DNA of 64,000 nt from Saccharothrix luteola (lineage in GTDB: Bacteria > Actinomycetota > Actinomycetes > Mycobacteriales > Pseudonocardiaceae), in contig NZ_JAJHUO010000004.1 in the NCBI RefSeq assembly GCF_020859565.1, positions 277,842 through 341,841 of the forward strand, written 5' to 3'. Within the stretch, counting starts at the first letter, position 1. The number at the start of each line of letters is the position of its first letter. Of this stretch, positions 17,589 through 25,402 are shown one piece after another. The notes below the pieces were generated by a model. That model saw nothing but the letters and a program-made list of their open reading frames with translations, was not told the origin of the DNA and searched no databases. Both the position numbers and the translations under genes were made by a program.

Positions 17589-18588
17589 GAACGTCCCCAA
17601 CGTAGTAATCGGCCAAACCGCCCGGAGCGTACGCACCGCGGTCGGTCACCACCGTCGTGACGAACCGCGGCGGCGTGACGTCGAACGCCGGGTACAGGCC
17701 CCGCGCCCGGTCGGTGGCCGTGCGGCGGCCGAGCGTGTGCAGCACGTCGTCGCCCGGCCGGTACTCGATCGGCACGTCGGCGGCGGTCGGCGCCAGGCGG
17801 TCCGGGGCCTGCACCATGGCCAGGAACGGCACGTCGAACGCGTGCGCCGCGATGGCGAGGCCGAGCGTGCCGACCTTGTTGACCACGTGCCCGTCCATGG
17901 TGACGCGGTCGGCGGCGGTCAGCAGCACGTCCACGTCGCCGGTCGACATGACGGCCGCGCCCATGCCGTCGGTGATCAGGGTCGTGTCGACGCCCATCTC
18001 CCCCAGCGTCTCCGCGGTCAGGCGGGCGCCCTGGAGGTACGGGCGGGTCTCGGTGCAGAGGAACCGCAAACGCTTGCCCATCGCCTGAGCAGCGGCGACG
18101 GTCTCGGTCAGGTAGAGGTCGGCCCAGCAGTGCGTGAGCACCGCGGCCCCGTCCGGCAGCAGCTCGGCGGTGTGCGCGCCGAGGCTGCGGCTGCGGCTGC
18201 GGTAGCGCTCGTCCCCCGCCTTCGCGCCTTCCAGCGCGCCGGCTTGGAGGTCGTCGTTCGCGTCGACGCCCGCCAGCACCGCGGCCACGGCCTTGCGCAG
18301 GTGGTTGTTGGTGCGGCGGGTGGCGATCAGGAGCTGCCCGGCCCGGTCGAGGTGGGCGCGGGCCTCGTCGCGCGGCAGGCCGCGGGCCTCGCGGGCGGCC
18401 AGCACCATGCCCCACAGCGCGGCGAAGTACGGGCCGGAGGACTGGGTGACCATGTCCTCGATGGCCTTGGCGACCTCGGCGACCGTGCCGCAGCGCACCC
18501 ACGTCTTCTCGAACGGGAAGTTGCGCCGGTCCAGGATGTGCACGCCGTCGTCCTCGAGGCGCACGCTGCGCGCCAGCAACGGCTCCAT
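17581..18588 (-). CDS. Methylthioribose-1-phosphate isomerase-like protein (eIF2B alpha family)
   Basis: A 335-residue protein of the eIF2B alpha/beta/delta family, placed where mtnA belongs. MtnA converts methylthioribose-1-phosphate to methylthioribulose-1-phosphate. Seen: THCWADLY with the catalytic Cys near residue 152, TETRPYLQGARLTAETL, LITDGMGAAVM, TAADRVTMDGHVVNKVGT with the catalytic Asp near 226, and VPIEYR. It is clearly divergent: typical MtnA has THCNAG, GADR and NGDxANKIGT. Context supports MtnA function; a related ribose-1,5-bisphosphate isomerase-type activity cannot be excluded from sequence alone. The start ATG shares one base with the stop of the upstream monooxygenase gene (TGATG). 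Confidence 0.78.
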   Translation of the reverse strand: MEPLLARSVRLEDDGVHILDRRNFPFEKTWVRCGTVAEVAKAIEDMVTQSSGPYFAALWGMVLAAREARGLPRDEARAHLDRAGQLLIATRRTNNHLRKAVAAVLAGVDANDDLQAGALEGAKAGDERYRSRSRSLGAHTAELLPDGAAVLTHCWADLYLTETVAAAQAMGKRLRFLCTETRPYLQGARLTAETLGEMGVDTTLITDGMGAAVMSTGDVDVLLTAADRVTMDGHVVNKVGTLGLAIAAHAFDVPFLAMVQAPDRLAPTAADVPIEYRPGDDVLHTLGRRTATDRARGLYPAFDVTPPRFVTTVVTDRGAYAPGGLADYYVGDVHE

Positions 18589-19736
18589 CAGCTGTACCCG
18601 GTGAACGGCGCGTGCTCGCCGGTGAGGTAGTACGCGCCGACCTCGCGCGCCTTGTACGACACGGGGTCGTGCAGGGTGAGGGTGCGGGCGTTGCGCCAGA
18701 ACCGGTCGAAGGCGTAGCCGGCGGCGGTGGCCCGTGCGCCGCACAGCTCGAACACCCGGCTGGTGGTCTGGTTGGCGACCTTGGTGGCGACGACCTTGGC
18801 CGACGAGATGGCGGCGGCGGTCTCGGCGCGTTCGGTCCGGGTCAGGTCGGCGCCGCGCCGGGAGGCCTGGTCGAGCTCGGCCGAGGCGTGGTCGGTGAGG
18901 AAGCCGGCGGCCTGCGTGTCGGCGACGAGCTCCCCGTAGGTCCCGAGGACGTACGGGTCGGCGGTGGCCGTGTCGACGCCGCTGAGGAACCACGGTCGGG
19001 TGGTCGTGCGGGTGTACTGGGCGGCTTCGGCCAGCGCGCCCTCGGCCATCGCCACGTACAGCTGGGCTAGCACGAGCTGGAAGCCGAGGGCGGCCAGCGA
19101 GAGGCGCGGGCTGTTCTCGTCGTGCGCGCCGAGGACCTGGTCGGACGGCACGTGCACGTGGTCGAACACCACGCCGCCGCTGGCGGTGAGGCGTTGGCCG
19201 ATGTTGTCCCAGTCACCGGCGTAGGTGATGCCGTCGGCCTTGGCGTCGAGGGTGAAGGTGATCTTGGCGCCGGTCTCGGCGTGGGTGGCGCTGACCACGA
19301 GCCGGTCGGCCACCGACGCGCCGGTGGCGAACGTCTTGCGGCCCGTGACCTCGAACCCGCCGTCGACGGGCCGCAGCTCCAGGGCGGCGTCGAGCGGGTT
19401 GCTCACGCCTGCCCAGAAGAGGTCGGCACCGGAGAGGTCGGCACCGGAGAGGTCGGGTAGGTGGCGCGGGTTGTCGAACAGGCCGCTGCGCCAGACCTGC
19501 AGGTAGTGGTAGCCGAGGAGGTGGCCGATGTTGGCGTCCGCCGCGCCGACGACCCTGGTCACCGCCTGCTGCGTGGCCCAGTCGTCGACCTTGAGCAGCC
19601 CGGACCGCCGCAACGCCCCGACCTCGGCCGAGGGCTCCGCACCGCGCCGGTCGCGCTCCGCCGCGTCGACCCGCAACGCCGCGGCCAGCTCCTCGGCGAC
19701 GGTCAGCCACTTCTGCCGACCATCGGTGCTCGTCAT
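18588..19736 (-). CDS. Acyl-CoA dehydrogenase-fold flavoprotein, DszC/SfnB-like monooxygenase
   Basis: A 382-residue flavoprotein. It has the N-terminal helical domain (LRRSGLLKVDDW), the middle beta domain (GRKTFATGASVADRLVVSA) and the C-terminal helical domain (FELCGARATAAGYAFDRFWRNARTLTLHDP), which ends in the pattern of the DszC/SfnB group rather than beta-oxidation dehydrogenases. Members use reduced flavin to oxygenate sulfur compounds or aid sulfur scavenging. The ATG at 19736 has a GGAGGG site. As the first gene of a tightly overlapping mtn operon it probably feeds or diverts a sulfur metabolite. There is no flavin reductase in the operon; one lies at 29260. The substrate is unknown. 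Confidence 0.8.
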   Translation of the reverse strand: MTSTDGRQKWLTVAEELAAALRVDAAERDRRGAEPSAEVGALRRSGLLKVDDWATQQAVTRVVGAADANIGHLLGYHYLQVWRSGLFDNPRHLPDLSGADLSGADLFWAGVSNPLDAALELRPVDGGFEVTGRKTFATGASVADRLVVSATHAETGAKITFTLDAKADGITYAGDWDNIGQRLTASGGVVFDHVHVPSDQVLGAHDENSPRLSLAALGFQLVLAQLYVAMAEGALAEAAQYTRTTTRPWFLSGVDTATADPYVLGTYGELVADTQAAGFLTDHASAELDQASRRGADLTRTERAETAAAISSAKVVATKVANQTTSRVFELCGARATAAGYAFDRFWRNARTLTLHDPVSYKAREVGAYYLTGEHAPFTGYS

Positions 19737-19824
19737 GCGCCCTCCTACCGTCTGCGTCCCAGCAGGGGAGCCTAATCGCCGGCGCGCGCCGCGGACTGAG
19801 CGTTCCGCCACATGGGAGGCGTGC

Positions 19825-20961
19825 TCAGCGGGCGACGTAGGCGGCGTGACCGACCAGGCCCAGCTCCGTCACCGCGCCGCGCAACCCGACCGTGCCGCCG
19901 GGGAAGGTCGCGACGTGCGCCGCCCACGTGCGCCGGTCCTGGGCGAGCGCCTTGAGGTACCGCACGCACAGCGACGGCGGGATGGCTTCGCAGCGCTTGC
20001 GCGCGGCGCGCAGGGCGATCTCCATCCGCAACGCCTCGTCGTCACGCCGTCCCCGTGACCTGATCCGGTCGAGGATGCTGTCGATCAGGGCGATCCGGCC
20101 GTGCAGGAACTCGGTCCAGTAACCCTCGTCCGCCGCCGCCTCGAAGCCGCCGTCGTCGTCCAGCAGCGCGAACACCCCTTCGGCGAGGCAGTCGCCGAAC
20201 TCCTCCACCTGCGCCCGCGACTCGTTGGCGAACGGGTCGTACGGCTTCTGCTCCACCTTGCCCGTGATCGCCGAGCGGCGCAGGCCCGCGTCGTCGAGCA
20301 GGAAGAACCAGTCCTCGTTGTAGATCGTCGGGAAGAACGAGGTCATCGACTCGCGACCGACGACCAGCGCGCCGCCGCCGATGAACGTGCCCTGGTCGCC
20401 GCCGGTCTCTCGGTGCGCGTGGCAGACCACGGAGTTGTCCGGGAAGCCGCCGACCTCCAGCCCGACGGCCGCGTAGCCCTCCGAGACGAGGCCCGCGGCG
20501 GCGTCGAGGTCGGACGGCGTCGGCACGGTGATGTCGTCGTCCAGGAACGCCACCCGCTCCCAGCCGACCACCCGGGACACCAGCAGGCCGAGGTTGCGCT
20601 TGAAGCTGGTGTCGGTGTGCCGCATGAACTCCGTGGGGCCCAACACCTTCGTGGTGGCCGACTGGCGGGGCATGAGCGAGGAGGGCAGCGCGCTGACGTC
20701 GACCACCAGCATCTCGACGCCCCTGGTGCGGGCCAGTTTCGCGGCCCGGTCGGGTGCGGCGGCGCCGCTGGTGAGCACGACCAGCGGCCGGTCGAGCTCG
20801 GCGGCGACGTCGGCCGCCGTGCCGAGGTAGCTCCACGGGCGGTTGGTCGGCACGATGATCGCGTCGACGGCCCCCTGCGGGCAGTCTCGGACGTCCACTG
20901 TGGTCAGCAGCTTGCCGTGCGACGCGTGGTGCTCCACGAGCGCAGGGGCGGTGGCGTTCAA
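19825..20961 (-). CDS. GT-A-type glycosyltransferase-like protein coupled to an HTH gene
   Basis: A 378-residue cytosolic protein. It opens with VDAIIVPTNRPW, followed by LVVLTSG and MLVVDV strands of a nucleotide-sugar-binding fold, then VAFLDDDITVP (an Asp triad that could bind a metal), GTFIGGGALVVG and YNEDWFFLLDD, the usual order in GT-A transferases. Neither donor nor acceptor can be named. The start is probably TTG at 20961: GGAGGG lies six bases upstream and TTGA overlaps the stop of the HTH gene. An ATG at 20979 is in frame but has no ribosome site. The coupling argues that the two proteins work together. Confidence 0.7.
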   Translation of the reverse strand: MNATAPALVEHHASHGKLLTTVDVRDCPQGAVDAIIVPTNRPWSYLGTAADVAAELDRPLVVLTSGAAAPDRAAKLARTRGVEMLVVDVSALPSSLMPRQSATTKVLGPTEFMRHTDTSFKRNLGLLVSRVVGWERVAFLDDDITVPTPSDLDAAAGLVSEGYAAVGLEVGGFPDNSVVCHAHRETGGDQGTFIGGGALVVGRESMTSFFPTIYNEDWFFLLDDAGLRRSAITGKVEQKPYDPFANESRAQVEEFGDCLAEGVFALLDDDGGFEAAADEGYWTEFLHGRIALIDSILDRIRSRGRRDDEALRMEIALRAARKRCEAIPPSLCVRYLKALAQDRRTWAAHVATFPGGTVGLRGAVTELGLVGHAAYVAR

Positions 20962-22052
20962 CCCGGGCCCTCCGGCCATTCGACGAGGCGGGATTCGGGC
21001 AGGTTCCAGTCCGGCGTCACGACCCGGCCGTTCACCACTTGCACCCTCGTGAGGACGCTGTAGGCGTTCGCGCCCGCGAAGCGGGACTCCAGGTACGCGC
21101 CGTTGCGGTCGCGGAACCTGCTGTCCGTCAGAGCCCGCACGACACCGAGGGTGCCCCTGCCGTACTGGCCGTTGCAGATCGTCACCGTCCGCTTGTGGTT
21201 GAACGGGTTGGTGCCGCGGTAGAAGTGGCCGACGTCCTCGAGCAGGACCTCGTGGCCGCGGTGGTTGCCGAGCTTCGGCGCGAAGAGGCGTTCGCGGCCT
21301 TCGCGGTCGCGCACCACGAACCCGCCCGCTTCGGCCTCGTCGTGCCGCGCCACCTGCGTGATCGGCAGGTCGACGCGGTCGAGCAGCTCGCGGGTGACGA
21401 GGTTCCAGTCGACGCCGCCGAGCAGCACGAGGTGCGTGGTGTAGTCGTCGGGCGCCAGGTCGGAGGCGATGCGGAAGTTGACCTGGCTGCGCGGGTTGAG
21501 CGCGCGGATGTGGCCGTGCAGCTCGATCAGGGCGTCGAGGTCGGCGTAGGTGTAGAGCTCGACGTAGTCCGGCTGCGTGGGGTCGGAGTAGGGCATCTTC
21601 GCCCGCATGTCGGCCGGGAGCTGGGCGACGACGATCGTGATGTCGTACCGGTCGTCGAAGTACCAGAAGCCCCGGTCGGCGCGGTCCTGGGCCGGGGTCG
21701 CGCCGTCCTCGCGTTCGACGGCGGCGCGCAGGTCGGCCAGTTCGCGCAGCAGTTCTTCCCGGTGGCGCAGCTCGTCGGGGGTCAGCTCCTCCACCGGGAT
21801 CAGCCGGTAGGGGCGGGCGGCGACGGAGCGCCTGGTGGCGAAGAACGTGGCGTAGGCGGCGAGGCGGTTCAGCGGCGGCGTCTTGGGCTTGCTGCGGCTC
21901 TCCCAGGACGACAGCAGGGGCACGCTGGCCGGCTTCTCGGCACTGAACGCTTGCGCCAGGTCGCTCTGCGTGATCGTCACGTCGGGCCACCGCTCTTCAC
22001 GCAGCGCCCGAAGGCGGTGCGCCAGCAAGTGGGAGTCCTCCGCAACGACCAC
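20958..22052 (-). CDS. HTH protein with large C-terminal domain of unknown function
   Basis: About 364 residues. The N-terminus (AHRLRALREERW, ITQSDLAQAFS, VPLLSSWESR) is an XRE-type helix-turn-helix. The remaining 250 residues form a separate alpha/beta domain with YDITIVVAQLP near 130, a YTYADLDALIELHGHIRALNP segment, HLVLLGGVDWN near 215 and ICNGQYGRGTLGVVRALTD near 300. From memory, this pairing recurs in actinobacteria without a described role. The GTG at 22052 is chosen because the HTH begins there and GAAGGG lies upstream; an ATG at 22103 is the alternative. Twin 17-bp repeats in the divergent promoter region are likely operator sites, possibly for this protein itself. Confidence 0.7.
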   Translation of the reverse strand: MVVAEDSHLLAHRLRALREERWPDVTITQSDLAQAFSAEKPASVPLLSSWESRSKPKTPPLNRLAAYATFFATRRSVAARPYRLIPVEELTPDELRHREELLRELADLRAAVEREDGATPAQDRADRGFWYFDDRYDITIVVAQLPADMRAKMPYSDPTQPDYVELYTYADLDALIELHGHIRALNPRSQVNFRIASDLAPDDYTTHLVLLGGVDWNLVTRELLDRVDLPITQVARHDEAEAGGFVVRDREGRERLFAPKLGNHRGHEVLLEDVGHFYRGTNPFNHKRTVTICNGQYGRGTLGVVRALTDSRFRDRNGAYLESRFAGANAYSVLTRVQVVNGRVVTPDWNLPESRLVEWPEGPG

Positions 22053-22064
22053 GTCCGCGCGCCC

Positions 22065-22081
22065 TTCAGTGAACTTCAGCG
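22065..22081 (+). promoter_or_regulatory. 17-bp direct repeat, copy 1
   Basis: TTCAGTGAACTTCAGCG holds two TTCAG half-sites 10 bp apart, one helical turn. It matches the copy at 22192-22208 at 15 of 17 positions. It lies just before the HTH gene start, where binding would block its transcription. Confidence 0.55.
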
Positions 22082-22191
22082 TAACAGCTGAAGCGTGAAA
22101 CATACACGATTGCGGAGAAAAGTCACGAGTCGCTACGCCCATCAGGGGCTTGTCAGTCCGGTACACCGCACTTACGCTCAAGTTACTGAGG

Positions 22192-22208
22192 TTCAGTCAA
22201 CTTCAGTG
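22192..22208 (+). promoter_or_regulatory. 17-bp direct repeat, copy 2
   Basis: TTCAGTCAACTTCAGTG is the second copy of the paired TTCAG element, 127 bp from the first and 43 bases before the small membrane-protein gene. An inverted relative (GGTGAAGTTCAC) follows at 22216. Confidence 0.55.
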
Positions 22209-22250
22209 AGTAGAGGTGAAGTTCACCCAGGAAGCCATCCGGGGGTCATC

Positions 22251-22487
22251 ATGAACATGCTCACCGCGTTAGCTCAAACGTCCGAGACCACCGAGTGGAC
22301 GCCGCTGGTGGTGATGATCATGGTCGGCGCGATGGCGCTGGTCATGGGCCTGGCCAAGCTCCTGCGCCGAGTGCTCGGCATGCTCACCCGGGTCCTGCTG
22401 TCGGCCGGTGCGGCGATGACCGGGATCGCCACGATGCTCGCCCTCTGCACCGTGCTGACCACCGTTCTGCTGGTCTACGCGCGCTGA
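22251..22487 (+). CDS. Small two-helix membrane protein
   Basis: A 78-residue protein with two hydrophobic segments (about residues 18-35 and 50-75) joined by a basic loop KLLRRVLG. The ATG at 22251 is preceded by GGGGG six bases upstream; longer readings of the same frame add polar sequence without a good start. I do not recognise a family. It faces the HTH/GT gene pair across a promoter region holding the twin 17-bp repeats, so it may belong to the same system. Confidence 0.55.
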   Translation: MNMLTALAQTSETTEWTPLVVMIMVGAMALVMGLAKLLRRVLGMLTRVLLSAGAAMTGIATMLALCTVLTTVLLVYAR

Positions 22488-22554
22488 ACCGCCACGTGCG
22501 GCCCACCCCCTTCGACTACGGTATGCGGGCCCGCATCGAAGGGGGAGTCGCACG

Positions 22555-23379
22555 ATGGACCTGTCGCGCAGATCGTTCTCCGGGGGAACCGCCGTCGCCG
22601 CACCGGCGACCGCGACCCCCGGGACGACCGCCGCGTCGGCCCGGACGCCGCGTCCACACCGGCCGTCCACACCGCACCTGCTGGAAGCCGAGCACCTGGT
22701 CGGCTACCTGTCGTTGCCGACGTGCCCGTTGGCCAACAACACCTACAAGGAGCCGGACCAGCCGAACGTGGTCCGGTGGGGCTCGCCCGGTGACGCGTCC
22801 GGGTGGGTCAACCAGAGCCAGTGCGCGTCGTTCCTGACCGCCGTGCTGAAGCGCACGTACAAGTGGGCGACTTCAGGGTTCTTCAGCGCCCACTTCGGCG
22901 TGGCGAGCCCGTTCGCGCGGGACTACCGGGCGGCGTTCGCGGAGCGGGAGATCCCGCACTTCGAGCGCGTCACCAGGGTGGCGGACCTTCGTCCGGGTGA
23001 CCTGATCGCCGTCGACTACCGCAACGACCAGGACACCAACACCGGGCACGTGGTGATGGTGCGTTCGGTGAAGGGCGTCTACACCGCGCCGACCCGGGCC
23101 CTGAACTTCCCCGGTGAGACGCAGTACGCGGTGGAGGTCGTGGACTGCACGTCCGAGCCGCACGGCGTGTACGGGGTGGGCAACTACTTCCGGTTCCCGG
23201 ACAACCGGATCTTCAACGCCACCGCCGCGACGGACGGCGCGGGGTACGGGCACATGATGTTCTACGCGTCCGACGCCACCGGCGAGTTCAGCCGGTACCG
23301 GTGGAGCGTGAACACGTCGTCCGCGCGGACGTTCCCGGTGTCGGACCGTCCGGTCTCCGCCGCCCGCGTCGTGTCCTGA
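22555..23379 (+). CDS. Secreted cysteine amidase/peptidase-like protein (NlpC/CHAP-like layout)
   Basis: A 274-residue protein starting MDLSRRSFSGG, a twin-arginine-like motif, followed by an Ala/Thr-rich leader to about residue 28. The mature part has NQSQCASFLTAVLKRTY (Cys near 89) and, about 70 residues later, DLRPGDLIAVDY and NTGHVVMVRSV with a His. This Cys-then-His order with a GDLI strand is the layout of NlpC/P60 and CHAP amidases that cut cell-wall peptides. I cannot assign the exact family. The ATG at 22555 has a GGGGGAG site. Its stop codon overlaps the first core of a 22-bp repeat array. Confidence 0.6.
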   Translation: MDLSRRSFSGGTAVAAPATATPGTTAASARTPRPHRPSTPHLLEAEHLVGYLSLPTCPLANNTYKEPDQPNVVRWGSPGDASGWVNQSQCASFLTAVLKRTYKWATSGFFSAHFGVASPFARDYRAAFAEREIPHFERVTRVADLRPGDLIAVDYRNDQDTNTGHVVMVRSVKGVYTAPTRALNFPGETQYAVEVVDCTSEPHGVYGVGNYFRFPDNRIFNATAATDGAGYGHMMFYASDATGEFSRYRWSVNTSSARTFPVSDRPVSAARVVS

Positions 23380-23539
23380 CCGTTGAACTCGGGGTCCCTG
23401 AACGTAGGACACGCGGGACCCGAACGTTCGACACACGGGGCCCGGACGTTCGACACGCGCGGGTTTCAGGTTTGCGTCGGGGTGGTCGAACACTCAGGTC
23501 CCCCGTGTCGAACACTCAGGGCCCGTGAGTTCTACGTTC
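23378..23539. repeat. 22-bp-period repeat array, four inverted and three direct cores
   Basis: Cores in inverted orientation start at 23378, 23400, 23422 and 23444, then three in direct orientation at 23483, 23505 and 23527. Within each group the spacing is exactly 22 bp. Variants include GTGTCGAACGTTC and GTGTCGAACACTC beside the GTGTCCTACGTTC type. The array fills the whole space between two convergent genes, from the last base of one stop region to four bases before the other. Confidence 0.85.
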
Positions 23540-23542
23540 GGG

Positions 23543-25300
23543 TCAGAGGCGTTGCCAGAGGGCCGGGACGTTCGGTGGTTCCCAGCCGGGTAGCGAGGTG
23601 TGCGACTGGCGGCACTGGTAGGTGACGCCGTTGTAGGTGACTTGGGTGCCCGCCGTGTACGCGCGGTTAGGGGCCCAGGTGCCGGATGGTTGGGTGGTGG
23701 TGGTCGTGGTGGTGGTGCCGTTGTCGGCCCAGGGGACTTGGGGTGAGCGGTAGAAGTCGATGCCCATCGCGGCCCAGCGCGGTGCTTGGGCGCCGAGGCG
23801 GAGGCGGAACGCGTCCCAGTTGTGGGTCGACCACGGTGACCACGCCAGCTCGGCGATCGCGGACAGGCGCGGGAACGCCATGTGGTCGATGTGGGCCGGT
23901 GTCACGATCGTTTCCGTCCACAGTGGAGCTTCCACGCCGCGGACGGCGGATTCCGGGACGCCGCTGACGTGCGTGCCGGGGTTCCAGTCGTAGGCGTCGC
24001 GGACTTCGACGAAACCCGCCCAGCTCAGGCCGAGGGGCGTCCCGGAGTGGTACTTCATGTCCAGGTAGGCCTTGTTCGCGGGCGACATCACGATCTTCTG
24101 CCCACGCGCGGCGGCGTTCTGGACGACCGCGTTGGACGTCGTCGTGCCCCAGTACTGCGCGACAGCGCCCGTGTCCGCGGTCGTCTTGACGAACTCGTGC
24201 CAGCCCATGGGCTTCTTGCCGTACTTGCCGACCAGCGGCAGCACGCGGCTCATGAACGCCTGGTACTCCTGGTCCGTGGTCGCGTTCGCCTCGTCGCCGC
24301 CGATGTGGAAGTACGGGCCGGGCGTCAACGCGGCGATCTCGCGGATCACGTCCTCCACGAACGTGTAGGTGATCTCCTTGGACACGCAGAGGGACGAGTA
24401 GCCCACCGCGATGTCCGTGCGCAACGCGGGCGCGACGCCATTGCAGTTCAGCTCGGCGTAGGAGGCCAGCGCCGCGTTGGTGTGGCCGGGGAGGTCGACC
24501 TCGGGCACGACGGTGATGTGCCGGGCGGCGGCGTACGCGACGATCTCCTGGTACTGCGCCTTGGTGTAGTACCCGCCCGGCCCGCCGCCGACCTGCGTGC
24601 TGCCGCCGTGCGTCGCCAGCCGGGGCCAGCTGTCGACGACGATGCGCCAGCCCTGGTCGTCGGTCAGGTGCAGGTGGAAGTAGTTCACCTTGTAGAGGGC
24701 GAGCTGGTCGAGGTACCGCTTGACCGCGGCGACGGGGTGGAAGTGCCGCGCCACGTCGAGCATCGCGCCGCGGTGGGCGAAGCGCGGGTGGTCGGTGATC
24801 GTCACGCCCGGCACGGTCCACGGGCCCGGCTGCGCGGTCCGGCTCTCGACCTTGGCGGGCAGCAGTTGGCGCAACGTCTGCACACCCGCGAACAGGCCCG
24901 CCGCCGTATTGGCCCGCAGCTGCACGGCCGCGGACGTCACGGTGAGCTGGTAGCCCTGGTCGCCGACGGACGCCGGCGCGCCGCCGAGGAGCAGCGCGAT
25001 GCCGTCGGCCGGGACGCCGGTGGTGTCCGCGACCGGCAGGGCGTAGCCGGTCGACGGGCGGAGCAGGGCGGCCAGGTGGTCTCCGACGCCGTGCGCGGCG
25101 GCCGTGGTGTGGATCCGGGTGTCGGCCGTGATCGCGTGCGTGACGCCGGCGGCGGGCTGCACCGAGACCGGCACGGGGACGAGGCTGTTCAGGGGCTCGG
25201 CGGCCGAGGCCGTGGTGGTGCCGGTGTTCCAGGCGACGATCGCGCCGGACACCATCACCAGGGCGGCGAGCGCTCGCGCCGTCCTCGCTGGGGGTTTCAC
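23543..25300 (-). CDS. Secreted beta-N-acetylhexosaminidase (GH20) with chitin-binding module
   Basis: A 585-residue exported enzyme that removes terminal GlcNAc/GalNAc from chitin fragments and glycans. Parts in order: signal peptide (1-33), GH20 N-terminal domain, catalytic TIM barrel with FHLHLTDDQGWRI, the acid pair Asp335-Glu336 in HIGGDEAN, and WNPGTH. A Thr linker and a C-terminal module with WAPNRAYTAGTQVTYNG and YQCRQSH follow, a family 5/12 carbohydrate-binding domain. The GTG at 25300 has AGGAGG upstream; a longer frame to 25393 is not needed. A DasR-type dre site lies 71-86 bases before the start, so GlcNAc-responsive control is expected. Confidence 0.93.
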   Translation of the reverse strand: MKPPARTARALAALVMVSGAIVAWNTGTTTASAAEPLNSLVPVPVSVQPAAGVTHAITADTRIHTTAAAHGVGDHLAALLRPSTGYALPVADTTGVPADGIALLLGGAPASVGDQGYQLTVTSAAVQLRANTAAGLFAGVQTLRQLLPAKVESRTAQPGPWTVPGVTITDHPRFAHRGAMLDVARHFHPVAAVKRYLDQLALYKVNYFHLHLTDDQGWRIVVDSWPRLATHGGSTQVGGGPGGYYTKAQYQEIVAYAAARHITVVPEVDLPGHTNAALASYAELNCNGVAPALRTDIAVGYSSLCVSKEITYTFVEDVIREIAALTPGPYFHIGGDEANATTDQEYQAFMSRVLPLVGKYGKKPMGWHEFVKTTADTGAVAQYWGTTTSNAVVQNAAARGQKIVMSPANKAYLDMKYHSGTPLGLSWAGFVEVRDAYDWNPGTHVSGVPESAVRGVEAPLWTETIVTPAHIDHMAFPRLSAIAELAWSPWSTHNWDAFRLRLGAQAPRWAAMGIDFYRSPQVPWADNGTTTTTTTTQPSGTWAPNRAYTAGTQVTYNGVTYQCRQSHTSLPGWEPPNVPALWQRL

Positions 25301-25370
25301 CGTTGGTCCTCCTAGGGCAAGGCGGCGGCCGGCTGCCGTCAAGCGTGCGTACGCCCGGGAGGAGATGTCA

Positions 25371-25386
25371 ATGGGTCTAGACCAGT
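25371..25386. promoter_or_regulatory. DasR dre-type operator
   Basis: The site matches the consensus ACTGGTCTAGACCAGT at 14 of 16 positions, including the whole GGTCTAGACC core. DasR represses chitin and aminosugar genes in actinomycetes and is released by GlcNAc-derived phosphates. The placement before a hexosaminidase gene fits that regulon. Confidence 0.75.
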
Positions 25387-25402
25387 TGGCCACCCCGGTC
25401 GG

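Noticed and set aside
19737-19824. SAM riboswitch before the methionine-salvage operon
   Set aside because: The gap is only 88 bases and shows no SAM-aptamer pattern. The CTGAGC/GCTCAG pairing here more likely belongs to the end of the upstream gene.
20977-20979. ATG at 20979 as start of the GT-like gene
   Set aside because: It lacks a ribosome site, while TTG at 20961 has GGAGGG at good spacing and a TTGA overlap with the preceding stop.
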